Source of the DNA: Clostridium sp. Marseille-Q2269
GTDB taxonomy: Bacteria; Bacillota; Clostridia; Clostridiales; Clostridiaceae
Direction of reading: 5' to 3'
DNA length: 64,000 nt
Assembly: GCF_943736985.1 (NCBI RefSeq)
Contig: NZ_CALSFS010000018.1
Location: 1-64,000 of the forward strand
This document shows, piece after piece, positions 27,788 to 36,656 of this stretch. A program made the translations under genes and the position numbers. The notes beneath the pieces are model-generated. The model made no database searches, was not told the origin of the DNA, and saw only the letters and a program-made list of their open reading frames with translations. How positions within the stretch are numbered: position 1 is the stretch's first letter; the number at the start of each line of letters is the position of its first letter.

Positions 27788-28539
27788 ATGAATAAGACAA
27801 TAGGAATATTAGCCCATGTAGATGCAGGTAAAACTACGTTTCCAGAACAAGTATTATATCACACAAAAAGCATAAGAAAAAGAAGAAGAGTAGATCATAA
27901 GGATTCCTTTTTAGATAATCATGAAATTGAAAAACAAAGAGGAATAACAGTATTCTCACAGCAAGGAATATTTAATTATAAAGATTGTACATAATGGGTA
28001 TTATACAATTAGAAGTTTTAAAAAAACTGGTAGAAGAAAGATTTGGTATAGCAATAGATTTTGGGCCCTGTGAGATATTGTATAAGGAAACTATTTTAGA
28101 AGAATCTATAGGATACGGTCATTTTGAACCTTTACGTCATTATTGTGAAGTTCATCTTAAATTGGAACCAGGTAAGAGAAATAGTGGTATTATCTTTGAA
28201 ACCTGTTGCCATACAGATGATTTAACTATAGGAAATCAAAATCTAGTAAAAACTCATATTTTTGAAAGAGACCATCATGAAATATTAACAGGGTCTCCCA
28301 TAACAGATCTAAAAATAACTCTTTTAACTGGAAGAACTCATAATAAACATACCAGTGGAGGGGATTTTAGAGAAGCTACCTTTAGAGCTTTAAGACAGGC
28401 ATTAGAAAAAACTAAAAATATTTTATTAGAACCTTATTATTCTTTTAAAATAGAAGTGTCATTAGATTGTATGGGAAGAGTTTTATCAGATATACAAAAG
28501 TTAAATGGGATGAAGCAGAACAATATATGCATTGTGTAA
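27788..28539 (+). pseudogene. EF-G/Tet(M)-like translation GTPase with internal deletion
   Basis: The first part (27788-27994) is the GTPase start: GILAHVDAGKTTFPEQ (Walker A, where relatives usually have TLSEQ) and EIEKQRGITVFSQQ (switch I). It ends at a stop where the Walker B DTPGHVDF segment should follow. A second frame (from about 27986) resumes with YIMGIIQLEVLKKLVEERFG, a segment typical of EF-G domains III-IV, and continues to the end (PYYSFKIEVSLDCMGRVLSDI). Roughly the middle half of the gene is missing, at a junction near 27986. Such proteins protect ribosomes from tetracycline; this copy cannot work. Confidence 0.85.
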
Positions 28540-28579
28540 AATAAGTATCAAATAATAAAAGCTTAATTAAATAAAAAAC

Positions 28580-28625
28580 AAAAGTCAGTAAAATAAATAT
28601 AATTAAGATTTACTGGCTTTTTTAT
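28580..28625 (+). terminator. Terminator after the broken GTPase gene
   Basis: AAAAGTCAGTAAA pairs with TTTACTGGCTTTT, followed by Ts. Confidence 0.85.
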
Positions 28626-28765
28626 TTTGCAAACCAATAATTCAACTAATTTTAATAATATAATCTATAAATTAGTGGATAAAATCTGTAGTGTATAGAA
28701 AACACATATTGAAAAATACATACATATACTAATTCTAGAACAAAAATGAAAAAAGGAGTTATAGT

Positions 28766-29725
28766 ATGTGGAATAGTGCATATCTAATGGGTATAATAAA
28801 AATGTTTTTACCACCTATGGCAGAAATTATCATATTAGATAAATCATATAAAACACCAGCAGTAGGAATGGTAGATCTAGACGGAGACGGTATATTAGAA
28901 TTAGTAGGTGCCTATAATTGGCAAGGAGAAAATTATATTATTGTACTAAAATATTATTTTGGAACTTGGCGTGTAGCAGATATGTATCCAGATTATTTTA
29001 AAAAAGTAGCAGATTATTATAAGATACTTTTAAAACAAATGGATTCACCAGTATATTGGTATTACTTAGCAGATGCTAATCTAAAGGCAGGTAACAATAA
29101 AGAAGCATTGGAAGCTATTAATAAAGCACTATCATTTAAAGATCCATATCCATCTAGAGAAGAATTAATGAAGCTAAAATCACAAATATGCCAGTATAAC
29201 CCAATTTCTAATCAAAATGGAATAGACTTCTCATCTTTAAAATATATTTGTTCGGAAAAAGAAAGAGATGTAAAACTTGAAAGGGCATTAATAAAAGAAT
29301 TTGGTTTAGAACAATATGAAGACAATATAAGATATTACTATAATAAAATAGATCTTAATGGAGATGGAACTAAAGAAGTATTTGCATATCTTGTAGGACC
29401 GATAGTATGTGGTACTGGAGGTTGCAGTGCTGCCATATTTAAGGATGAAAATGGAGAATATAAGTTATTAACAAAATTTACTCTTGTAAATAATCCTATT
29501 ATCATAAGCAATAATAAAACAAACGGATATAAAGATATTATAATGAATGTTTATGGTGGTGGTGTAGAAAGCTTTTTTGCATTGCTTAAATATAATGGTA
29601 CAAAATATCCAAGCAATCCATCCACTCAACCTAAAGTGCAACCAGGTACAAAGGTAGAAGGAGTAGCTATTATTTCTGATGATATAACACAAAATACTGG
29701 AATACCATTAAAGCCTTCTAAGTAA
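28766..29725 (+). CDS. FG-GAP-like repeat protein with a TPR-like middle
   Basis: A 319-residue protein with two calcium-loop-like FG-GAP motifs (VDLDGDGILELVGAY near residue 35 and DLNGDGTKEVFAYLVG near residue 200). Between them lies a helical TPR-like stretch (YYLADANLKAGNNKEALEAINKAL). No signal peptide is evident; the first residues (WNSAYLMGIIKMFLPP) are mildly hydrophobic. The first part matches my memory of longer clostridial FG-GAP proteins, so an internal deletion after WRVADMY is possible. GGAG is correctly spaced before ATG. Function is unknown. Confidence 0.65.
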   Translation: MWNSAYLMGIIKMFLPPMAEIIILDKSYKTPAVGMVDLDGDGILELVGAYNWQGENYIIVLKYYFGTWRVADMYPDYFKKVADYYKILLKQMDSPVYWYYLADANLKAGNNKEALEAINKALSFKDPYPSREELMKLKSQICQYNPISNQNGIDFSSLKYICSEKERDVKLERALIKEFGLEQYEDNIRYYYNKIDLNGDGTKEVFAYLVGPIVCGTGGCSAAIFKDENGEYKLLTKFTLVNNPIIISNNKTNGYKDIIMNVYGGGVESFFALLKYNGTKYPSNPSTQPKVQPGTKVEGVAIISDDITQNTGIPLKPSK

Positions 29726-29858
29726 ATTATCACTTATTTAATATAATTATTTTTAAGTATTTTTTTATAAAACAATATGCTTTATATGAACTATATTTGA
29801 AATTGTTAACAAAAATTAAAAAACAATTAAATAATTAAGAGTACGGGTTAAAATCTTC

Positions 29859-29931
29859 AAAAGGTAAACTACATCTTGTAACATAACAGAATCTTTTTTG
29901 TATATATGTTACAAGTGATAGATTACCTTTT
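29859..29931. repeat. 73-nt long imperfect hairpin
   Basis: The arms 29859-29885 and 29905-29931 pair at 23 of 27 positions (AAAAGGTAA ends and CTTGTAACATA inner part) around a 19-nt loop. There is no T run on the plus strand after a short stem, so it is not a textbook terminator. It lies in the 490-nt gap between the FG-GAP and HNH genes, which holds no other recognised feature. Confidence 0.65.
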
Positions 29932-30215
29932 CTTGTATATAAAAAATGTGGTTTTATTAAATCATAAATATAGTTTAGAATTATATAATTTAATAGTATA
30001 TGTATAAGAATTTAATAATAGGAAGGAATAATTAATTTTATGTAGAATTCTGTAAAATATATTGATAATATAGATATATAGGTTAATTGTGGAATTAAAG
30101 ACAAAAGAAAAAATTATTTTTGTAGCATATAAAATAGGTTATTTTAAATATATATAAATCATAAGCATGAAAAGATGGGAGAAAGAATTACTAAAGAAGT
30201 GATTCAAAAAAACAT

Positions 30216-31379
30216 ATGAATAATATTGTAAATAATTCAATCGGTGATTTATTAACTAAACAAATAGAATATATACCACAAAGTAATAAAGTAGATTCAA
30301 GAACTTTTTCTAGATTAATGGATGATGATAAAATGTCAGCCAGTTATAAAATGTACTGGCTTCTAGGAATATTAGATGAAGTAACATTAGGAAATACAGA
30401 AATAGAATTTCATAAAATAGTAGCAAGAATGATAGTAGGAGCTTGGTATCCTATAATTCAATATAGATTGAATTTTGGAGCTTCTGATAATTTAAAAAAG
30501 CCTATAAATTATGTTGCATTAAAATATGGATTTGACTCTAATTGTGATGAAAAAAAGTTATTAGACTTTTTGTGTGAAACAAAAGATAAAGAATTAAAAA
30601 AAATCATGAAAGATTTAACTCATATGGTTCCTTATAGATTAATATCACCATTTTTTACGGAAGAAACTAAGGGTAAGAATAAACAAGAAAAGAACAAAAT
30701 AATTCAAGAACTATCTTTAGAAAATAATAATTGTTTTTATAAAATAATAAAAGAAGATAAAAATAAAATTTTAGTAAGTGAACTTTGGGCTGAATATCTT
30801 ATACAAAATTATAAAATAATAAAATCTTGGATATATTATAAACTTGTATGTTTTCTGCAAAAAAGAAACCCAAATGTGCCAGCTATAGCATTTAAGCTTG
30901 ATCCGCCAAAAAGCAGGAAATTAGCTATTCCAACAAATATTTGGAAAGAAGTTATTAGTTCAAAAAAAGTTAAAGATATTTATACAGGAAAAGATTTTAT
31001 AGAAGAAAACTATGCAATTCATGGAGGTCTTAGTATAGATCATTTTATTCCTTGGAGTTTTGTACTCCATGATGAAATGTGGAATCTTGTACCAACATTT
31101 AAAAATATAAATAGTTGTAAAAGTGATAAGTTACTTAATTATAATAGATATATTGATAATTTTTGTGATGCTCAATATAAGGTAGTCACATATATTTCAG
31201 AAAAGGGAAGAAATAAAGATTTAGAAAGCTATATAGATGTGTTAAAAATAGAGAGTTTTCAAGAATATTTAAAGTACAAGCCTAAAGAGGATTTTTATAA
31301 AAAATTAAAGCAATGCATTGCACCACTTTATCAAATAGCAGAGAATCAAGGATTTGAGGTGCTAGATAGGTTATATTAG
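30216..31379 (+). CDS. HNH endonuclease-domain protein
   Basis: A 387-residue protein. The C-terminal third carries an HNH fold: GGLSIDHFIPWSFVLHDEMW (Asp-His pair) then NLVPTFKNINSCKSDKL (Asn and Lys of the beta-beta-alpha metal finger). The first 250 residues are helical and unlike known DNA-recognition domains; they may sense the target. The RBS is weak. It starts an accessory block with a toxin-antitoxin pair, a PD-(D/E)XK protein and a helicase remnant, so an anti-phage role is plausible but unproven. Confidence 0.75.
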   Translation: MNNIVNNSIGDLLTKQIEYIPQSNKVDSRTFSRLMDDDKMSASYKMYWLLGILDEVTLGNTEIEFHKIVARMIVGAWYPIIQYRLNFGASDNLKKPINYVALKYGFDSNCDEKKLLDFLCETKDKELKKIMKDLTHMVPYRLISPFFTEETKGKNKQEKNKIIQELSLENNNCFYKIIKEDKNKILVSELWAEYLIQNYKIIKSWIYYKLVCFLQKRNPNVPAIAFKLDPPKSRKLAIPTNIWKEVISSKKVKDIYTGKDFIEENYAIHGGLSIDHFIPWSFVLHDEMWNLVPTFKNINSCKSDKLLNYNRYIDNFCDAQYKVVTYISEKGRNKDLESYIDVLKIESFQEYLKYKPKEDFYKKLKQCIAPLYQIAENQGFEVLDRLY

Positions 31380-31489
31380 ATACTAGTTTAAGAAATCATT
31401 TTTTACAGAGCTTATAAGCTAGGAGTAAAATCTTTTTTATTTAAATATTATTATTGAAAATTAAATAAGATATGGGGGAGTTATATTTA

Positions 31490-31699
31490 ATGAAAGAAAT
31501 GAATGTTAAAGATAAAAAAATAATAATTAGAAAAGCAAATAGGAAAGATGCTAAAAAATTAATAAATTATCTTAATATTATAGGAGGAGAATCAGATTTT
31601 TTAACCTTTGCAGCAGGAGAGTTTAGAAGAAGTGTTTATGAGGAAGAACAGTTCATAGACAATGTATTAGAACGGAAAAATGCATTATTTATTGATTAA
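31490..31699 (+). pseudogene. GNAT acetyltransferase N-terminal fragment
   Basis: The first 70 residues of a GNAT protein (IIIRKANRKDAKKLINYLNI, then EEEQFIDNVLERKNALFI) are present and then the frame ends at TAA. The acetyl-CoA binding core is missing. ATG 31490 follows GGGGGAG. The gene is truncated at its 3' side. Confidence 0.75.
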
Positions 31700-31884
31700 A
31701 GTCATAGAATTATAGATCATCCATAGATTTGAACCTATGTAATGTTATGAATTCCATATAGATAACAACAACATGAGTGAGAATTGGACATAATTAAGTT
31801 ATGGAGTTTAATATAATATTAAAAAAAATTAGGTTTAATCTATCCTAGAATTGTGTATAATATAACTATAGAGGAGGTGTTTTT

Positions 31885-32127
31885 ATGCAAGTAAATATTA
31901 ATAATTTAGTATCTATATCAGAGGCTAATCAAAATTTTTCTAGAGTTGCAAGAATGGTAGATGAAAATGGTGCGGCAATTATATTGAAGAATAATGCACC
32001 AAGATATGTTTTAATAGATTACAGTAAATTAGAGCAAGATACTATTGCAGATGATGCTACAGTAGAAGAAGCTGCAAATAATATTTTAAGTAAACATCTA
32101 AAAGCATTTGAGGAGTTGGCTAAATGA
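31885..32127 (+). CDS. Phd/YefM-family antitoxin
   Basis: An 80-residue antitoxin (SISEANQNFSRVARMVDENG, AAIILKNNAPRYVLIDY) with a Phd/YefM DNA-binding N-terminus and a C-terminal toxin-neutralising tail (SKHLKAFEELAK). The RBS GAGGAGG and a TATAAT box precede it. It overlaps the toxin gene by 4 nt (ATGA), the standard antitoxin-first order. It should repress its own promoter. Confidence 0.9.
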   Translation: MQVNINNLVSISEANQNFSRVARMVDENGAAIILKNNAPRYVLIDYSKLEQDTIADDATVEEAANNILSKHLKAFEELAK

Positions 32128-32426
32128 AACACCTAAGTAAGGAACAAATGATGTATTTGCATTCTATGGCGGTTAAAAAGACAGGTGGATTAGATGGAAT
32201 AAGAGATGAGGGATTATTAGATTCAGCTTTAAATTCTCCATTTCAGTCATTTGCAGGTGAAGAACTATATCCATCTATTCAAGCTAAAGCAGCAAGATTA
32301 GGATTTAGTATTATTAAGAAACATCCTTTCTTAGATGGAAACAAAAGAATAGGAATGCTGGCAATGATGGTGTTTTTAGAAATTAATGGAATTAAATTAG
32401 TAGGAAAAATTATATATGTTTCTTAA
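32124..32426 (+). CDS. Doc-family (Fic fold) toxin, C-terminally shortened
   Basis: Doc toxins phosphorylate EF-Tu. The active-site motif HPFLDGNKR is intact, and so is the N-terminal half (MYLHSMAVKKTGGLDGIRDE). At 100 residues it is about a quarter shorter than usual Doc proteins of 125-135; after FLEINGIKL the sequence changes to VGKIIYVS and stops, so the last helices are missing. It may be inactive or partly active. The antitoxin gene is intact. Confidence 0.75.
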   Translation: MKHLSKEQMMYLHSMAVKKTGGLDGIRDEGLLDSALNSPFQSFAGEELYPSIQAKAARLGFSIIKKHPFLDGNKRIGMLAMMVFLEINGIKLVGKIIYVS

Positions 32427-32734
32427 TACAGGGTTAGGAAACAGGAGATATTTTTACTAAGGTATAAAATCCCTCGCCCTACCATACATAAACTATAATA
32501 TTGATACAATAGAAAGTCACTTATTTCAGCTACTTTTTGTGTTTTTTCAATTAAAATGCAGTGTAAGAATAGAACTTTATGACATCCAATTGAAATATAT
32601 GCACGCATCTATAGATTTTTCATTAGGTGGGGGTGTGCACTTTTAGCGATAACAACATTAAAAAAAGTTTTGATAGTACTAATAGATACAATTATAATAA
32701 TAGTAATCACTATAAAAGAAGAAGGTGTTGAAAA
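32427..32734. other. Gap after the toxin, no gene recognised
   Basis: Unlike its surroundings it has several GC-richer short words (CCCTCGCCCTACC; GGTGGGGGTG). The right flank at the toxin end is probably a deletion or insertion boundary. Nothing codes convincingly. Confidence 0.4.
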
Positions 32735-32959
32735 ATGTGTTATCTAGTAGCTAAGAAATTTGATAAAGAGGGTAGTTTGGTATTAGAATTAGAACAAGGC
32801 CAAAGTTTGGAATCATTATCCAAATACTTAACATTAACAACACTTGAAAAAGGTGTACAAATAGTAACCCTTAATGATTTGGAAAGCTTTAAAGAGTATT
32901 TTCCATATACAGTAATTAATGATGAAGTAGAGTATATTTCTAAGGTAGTAAAAATGTAG
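32735..32959 (+). CDS. DUF6718-like small protein
   Basis: A 74-residue protein beginning MCYLVAKKFDKEGSLVLE with a segment VQIVTLNDLESFKEYFPYTV. I recall this N-terminus (MCYLVAKKF) as a clostridial family of unknown function. AGAAGAAGGTG precedes ATG by a suitable gap. Single gene between gaps. Confidence 0.65.
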   Translation: MCYLVAKKFDKEGSLVLELEQGQSLESLSKYLTLTTLEKGVQIVTLNDLESFKEYFPYTVINDEVEYISKVVKM

Positions 32960-33111
32960 GTTGGTATTCTAATAAACGGAGAGATTTGTTTTGTAAGAGG
33001 AATATGTTCCCGCATACAGGGCATGTGGAGACTGTGGTGAAGATAGTACGCAGATAGGCTAATATCAAAGGCTTTGAAGGATTTTAACTAAATATTGAAG
33101 TGTGTTTTATG

Positions 33112-33142
33112 TTCCCTCAGACTACGGTTTGAGGGAATTTTT
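33112..33142 (+). terminator. Hairpin terminator
   Basis: TTCCCTCA (33112-33119) pairs with TGAGGGAA (33130-33137) followed by TTTTT. Its gene is not evident; the small gene at 32735 ends 150 nt earlier. Confidence 0.8.
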
Positions 33143-33157
33143 GGGCTAGGGGGTTGT

Positions 33158-33211
33158 ACAAATACGCAGAATAGAGGATTTTGCGTTAAGATATTTAATT
33201 TGCGTATTTGT
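33158..33211. repeat. 11-bp inverted repeat with 32-nt spacer
   Basis: ACAAATACGCA (33158-33168) and TGCGTATTTGT (33201-33211) are perfect complements. They lie about 100 nt before the PD-(D/E)XK gene. It could be an operator, an attachment-like site or a mobile element relic. Confidence 0.55.
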
Positions 33212-33306
33212 TTGGCTACAGCAAAATGGATTATGCTTCTTGTGGTAGTAGATGGTTATGATATAATTAAGGAGATTAAAAAAGTTTTATAGATGGAAGG
33301 GATAAT

Positions 33307-34203
33307 ATGTCAGATATTAAGCTGTTTAAAATACATAATGGAGTAGAAGAACTACCAGCTACATGGGCATCGCTAGAACGAGAATTACAGACATTGGTTG
33401 AAAAAAATATGCCTATATTTTTTGGAGTTACTTTTCTTAAAAGTGAATATGTAACATCTAATGGTGGTCGTATGGATAGTTTAGGCATTGATGAAAATAA
33501 TTGTCCTGTAATTTTTGAATATAAAAGAGCTAGCAATGAAAATGTAATAAATCAGGGATTATTTTATTTAGATTGGCTGTTAGACCATAAAGCAGATTTT
33601 GAACTTCTAGTTATGAAAACATTAGGAAAAGAATACTCTGATAAATTAGATTGGAGCATGCCACGTCTTATTTGCATAGCAGGAGATTTTACGAAATATG
33701 ATGAATATGCTGTAAAGCAAATTAATAGAAATATAGATCTTATCAGATATAAAAAATTTGGAGAAGAATTGTTAATGTTTGATTTAATTAACTCAAATGT
33801 AGCCACACCAATTAATAATGTAAATGAAGAAAAAGTATCAAAACAAAGTACGGATAAGACATTTGATGATCAACTAGAAACTACAAGTGAAAAACTAAGA
33901 GAATTGTATGCTTCCATTAGGAATTATATGTTAGCACTTGGTGATGATGTAACGGAGAATAAGCTTAAATTGTATAGTGCATTTAAAAAGATAAAGAATA
34001 TTGTATGTGTAGAAGTTAGGATGAAAAGCATAATGCTATATTTAAGATTGAATCCCCAAGAGATTACTCTTGAAAATGGTTTCACAAGGGATGTAAGTGA
34101 AATTGGTCATTGGGGAACTGGTGATTTAGAAGTTACAATAAAGGATACTCAGGATTTTGAAAAAGCTAAGGAATATATTGATAGGGCTTATGAGATGAAT
34201 TAA
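33307..34203 (+). CDS. PD-(D/E)XK-like nuclease fused to DUF5655-like domain
   Basis: A 298-residue protein. The N-terminal half has a GGRMDSLGIDENNCPVIFEYKR pattern near residue 50-75, that is, an acidic residue then ExK, as in PD-(D/E)XK folds such as NucS/DUF91. A linker around residue 165-190 leads to a C-terminal DUF5655-like domain (LRELYASIRNYMLALGDDV; RMKSIMLYLRL). The RBS is weak (AAGGGAT). Nuclease activity is inferred from the motif only. It lies in the accessory island between a toxin-antitoxin pair and the IS element. Confidence 0.65.
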   Translation: MSDIKLFKIHNGVEELPATWASLERELQTLVEKNMPIFFGVTFLKSEYVTSNGGRMDSLGIDENNCPVIFEYKRASNENVINQGLFYLDWLLDHKADFELLVMKTLGKEYSDKLDWSMPRLICIAGDFTKYDEYAVKQINRNIDLIRYKKFGEELLMFDLINSNVATPINNVNEEKVSKQSTDKTFDDQLETTSEKLRELYASIRNYMLALGDDVTENKLKLYSAFKKIKNIVCVEVRMKSIMLYLRLNPQEITLENGFTRDVSEIGHWGTGDLEVTIKDTQDFEKAKEYIDRAYEMN

Positions 34204-34415
34204 TAATACAAGATGTGGGATAATTGAATTAGCTGTAGGAATTTCTTTAAATGCAATGTTGAGAAACATTAATTTTGCATAATTTTATAGAAATTTCAAA
34301 TAATTAGAATTATAATATAATTGCATTGATTTTAGTTGGTGCAATTATTTTTATTGAAAGTTATAATTTTTTGAGAAATTTATTAGGGCGTGTCTGAAAA
34401 CAATATATCAAGAGC

Positions 34416-34862
34416 TTATTTAGATAAAACAAAAATGGCAGAAATATAAACAAATGCAAGAAAAGAAGAAGAAAGCTTATCATATCTAGTAGCAATTCTT
34501 CTAAAATGCTTCACTTTATTAAAAAAGCATTCAACTAGATGACGCTCCTTATATATCCACCAATCACAAGGCCAAGGATTCTTTGAATTAGATTTTGGTG
34601 GAATAGTATATGAGGCTCCCTGTGACGTTATATATTCTCTAATTTCATTTGTACCATATGCTTTATCAGCTAAAATATTACTACTTTGTATATCAATGTT
34701 TGAAAGGATATCTATGGCTTGTGTACTGTCATGTAAATTACCAGATGACAATTGGAAGTATACCGGATTGCCAAGGGTATCCACAACTGCATGAATTTTT
34801 GTCGTATGTCCTCCGTGGCTTAATCCAATATGTTGTTTCGTTTCGTTGTTTACAGCCCCTTT
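34416..34862 (-). CDS. IS5-family transposase, ORF B (entered by -1 frameshift)
   Basis: Catalytic remainder of the transposase (GLSHGGHTTKIHAVVD, ILADKAYGTNEIREY with the second Asp, KERHLVECFFNKVKHFRRIATRYDK with the Glu). It has no good start of its own and is read after the A-run slippage at the ORF A end, as in other IS427-group elements. Confidence 0.9.
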   Translation of the reverse strand, partial: KGAVNNETKQHIGLSHGGHTTKIHAVVDTLGNPVYFQLSSGNLHDSTQAIDILSNIDIQSSNILADKAYGTNEIREYITSQGASYTIPPKSNSKNPWPCDWWIYKERHLVECFFNKVKHFRRIATRYDKLSSSFLAFVYISAIFVLSK

Positions 34863-35185
34863 TTAGCACCTGCACTATGTTGGTGGGCTTTAATGCATGT
34901 TGAATCGATACTTAAATTTTCATAATCTGCTTCTGAGGTTAGCTCTTTAAAAATTACTACTAAAGTACCGTCATCACGCCACTTACAAAAACGACTATAT
35001 ACTGTTTTCCATGACCCAAAGCGTTCAGGTAAATCACGCCATGCAGCACCGCTTCTTGCAATCCATAGTATGGCATTGAACATAATTCTATTATCTTTGG
35101 GTGGTCTTCCTGTTTTTGCAACGGGAAATAAGTTTTTTATTTGATTCCATTGTTCATCTGATATTTCGTAGCGTTTTTGTGTCAT
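34850..35185 (-). CDS. IS5-family transposase, ORF A
   Basis: First frame of the transposase, 111 residues, with the DUF4096-type N-domain (YEISDEQWNQIKNLFP, GRPPKDNRIMFNAILWI, GAAWRDLPERFGSW) and the first catalytic Asp (SIDSTCIKAH). It ends just past a slippery AAAAAG (complement of 34859-34864), where a -1 shift enters ORF B. Confidence 0.92.
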   Translation of the reverse strand: MTQKRYEISDEQWNQIKNLFPVAKTGRPPKDNRIMFNAILWIARSGAAWRDLPERFGSWKTVYSRFCKWRDDGTLVVIFKELTSEADYENLSIDSTCIKAHQHSAGAKKGL

Positions 35186-35263
35186 TGTTTTAACCTCATA
35201 GTTTTTTATATTATTATAGCTAAAATTTAAGTCTTTTGCACTAGTTAGTTTTCAGACACACCC

Positions 35264-36498
35264 TAAATAAAAATAAGGATAAATTAGAAAAAATAAATAA
35301 AGTAAAAGAAAAATACTCAAAGAAGTTAGAAGACTTATATCCTAAGGAGTATTGTAAAAAATCAAGAGATAAGCAGCAAATAGATTGTCTATGGATTAAT
35401 AAAGAATTAAATAATAACAGGTGTAAACTATTTTTGTTAGCATTACAACTAGATAAAGTATTTATACTTAATGCAAAAGAGCCAATGAAAAATAACTTAG
35501 GGCTATTTATGAATTACTTATCAGGAAATGAGATACAAGGGGATTATTTAAAATATATGAGTGAATTTTGGAACAGTTTATTTTTAGTAGTCCCAGTAAT
35601 ATCAAGCCCATTTGCATCCATACAAAGGATGTATAGACATTTAGGAAAAGAAGAAATCGGATGGCTACTCATAGATGAAGCGGGACAAGCTCTTCCTCAA
35701 ACTGCAATTGGATCTATTTGGCGTTCAAAAAGGGTTGTGGTTGTTGGAGATCCATTACAAGTAGAGCCAGTATCTACACTTCCATTATCTTTAATAGAAG
35801 TAATAGGGAAGGCATGGAATGTAGAGGATATAGCTTCAAAAACTCTTTCAGTACAAGGTATGGCAGATAAAATAAATAAATATGGAACAAATCGTGAAGG
35901 ATTATGGATAGGATGTCCTTTGAGAGTTCATAGAAGATGTGAAAATCCTATGTTTAGCATAAGTAATAAAATAGCTTATGATAATAAAATGATATATGGA
36001 ACCATAAAAAAAGATAAAAAGTTGCCTATTGAAAACAGCACATGGATTGACTGTAGAGGAACTAGCATCGGAGGAAAATCTCATTATATAAAAGAGCAAG
36101 GGGAAGTTATATATAAAATTATAAAAGAGTGCATTGATGGAAATAAACTTCCAGATTTATATGTTATTTCGCCATTTACTACAGTAGTTAGCGGACTTAA
36201 AAAAAGGATAAGAAAGCTTAAAGATGAATTAGATTTTATAGATAGCAAGTTATTAGAGGAATGGATAAAAAATTCAATAGGAACAGTTCATACCTTCCAA
36301 GGCAAAGAAACTCCTATTGTTATAATTTGTTTAGGAGTAGATGAAGATCATGAAGGAGCTGCAAATTGGGCTTCAAATTCACCAAATATATTAAATGTAG
36401 CAGTAACAAGATCTAAAAACAAAGTTATTATAGTAGGAAATAAAAAATTATGGGGAAGTAAAGATTACTTTAAAGAAGCTTTGGAGGAACTTGGTTAG
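35264..36498 (+). pseudogene. C-terminal half of an SF1 helicase cut by the IS element
   Basis: The frame is open from the IS end to 36498. It holds helicase motif II (LLIDEAGQALPQTA), III (VVVVGDPLQVEPVS), the motif V region (SIGTVHTFQGKETPIVI) and VI (LNVAVTRSKNKVIIVG), like Dna2/UvrD-C-type AAA domains. Motif I (Walker A) and the N-terminal part are absent, and the sequence left of the IS is not helicase, so insertion was accompanied by deletion. A TTG at 35434 could restart translation, but an ATPase without Walker A would be inactive. Confidence 0.85.
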
Positions 36499-36554
36499 TG
36501 GTAAATAGTTAACTATAAGATTAAAATAGATCCTTTAAAGTAAGGGGTGATAAT

Positions 36555-36635
36555 ATGTATTTATCAGTTAAAGAAGTTAATACATTAGATGATTATAGAT
36601 TGTTATTAACTTTTGAAAATGAATTTAAAACCTAG
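36555..36635 (+). pseudogene. DUF2442 protein stub
   Basis: A 26-codon frame (MYLSVKEVNTLDDYRLLL, then TFENEFKT and stop) matches the N-terminus of DUF2442 proteins, after AAGGGGTG. It breaks off where a terminator sequence begins (36629), so the rest was lost in a deletion that joins it to the lipoprotein remnant. Confidence 0.65.
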
Positions 36636-36656
36636 CTAAATTTAGTTAGGTTTTTT
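36629..36656 (+). terminator. AACCTA-type terminator, copy 1
   Basis: AACCTAGCTAAA pairs with TTTAGTTAGGTT (36641-36652) followed by Ts. Near-identical hairpins stand at 41599 and 48013. Confidence 0.8.

Larger units (their letters stand above)
34386..35263 (-). mobile_element. Complete IS5-family (IS427-like) insertion sequence
   Basis: An 878-bp element with 16-bp terminal inverted repeats: GGGCGTGTCTGAAAAC (34386-34401) and the complement of GGGTGTGTCTGAAAAC (35248-35263), differing at one base. A TA duplication flanks both ends (34384-34385 and 35264-35265). Two overlapping minus-strand frames encode the transposase, joined by -1 frameshifting. All ends are intact, so insertion may be recent. 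Confidence 0.93.

Noticed and set aside
32423-32608. 61-codon minus-strand frame after the Doc gene
   Set aside because: No RBS, no recognised homology pattern and hydrophobic composition typical of AT-rich antisense DNA.
33095-33292. 65-codon plus-strand frame with Cys-rich start
   Set aside because: It overlaps a clear hairpin terminator and the 11-bp inverted repeat, has no RBS and resembles no protein.
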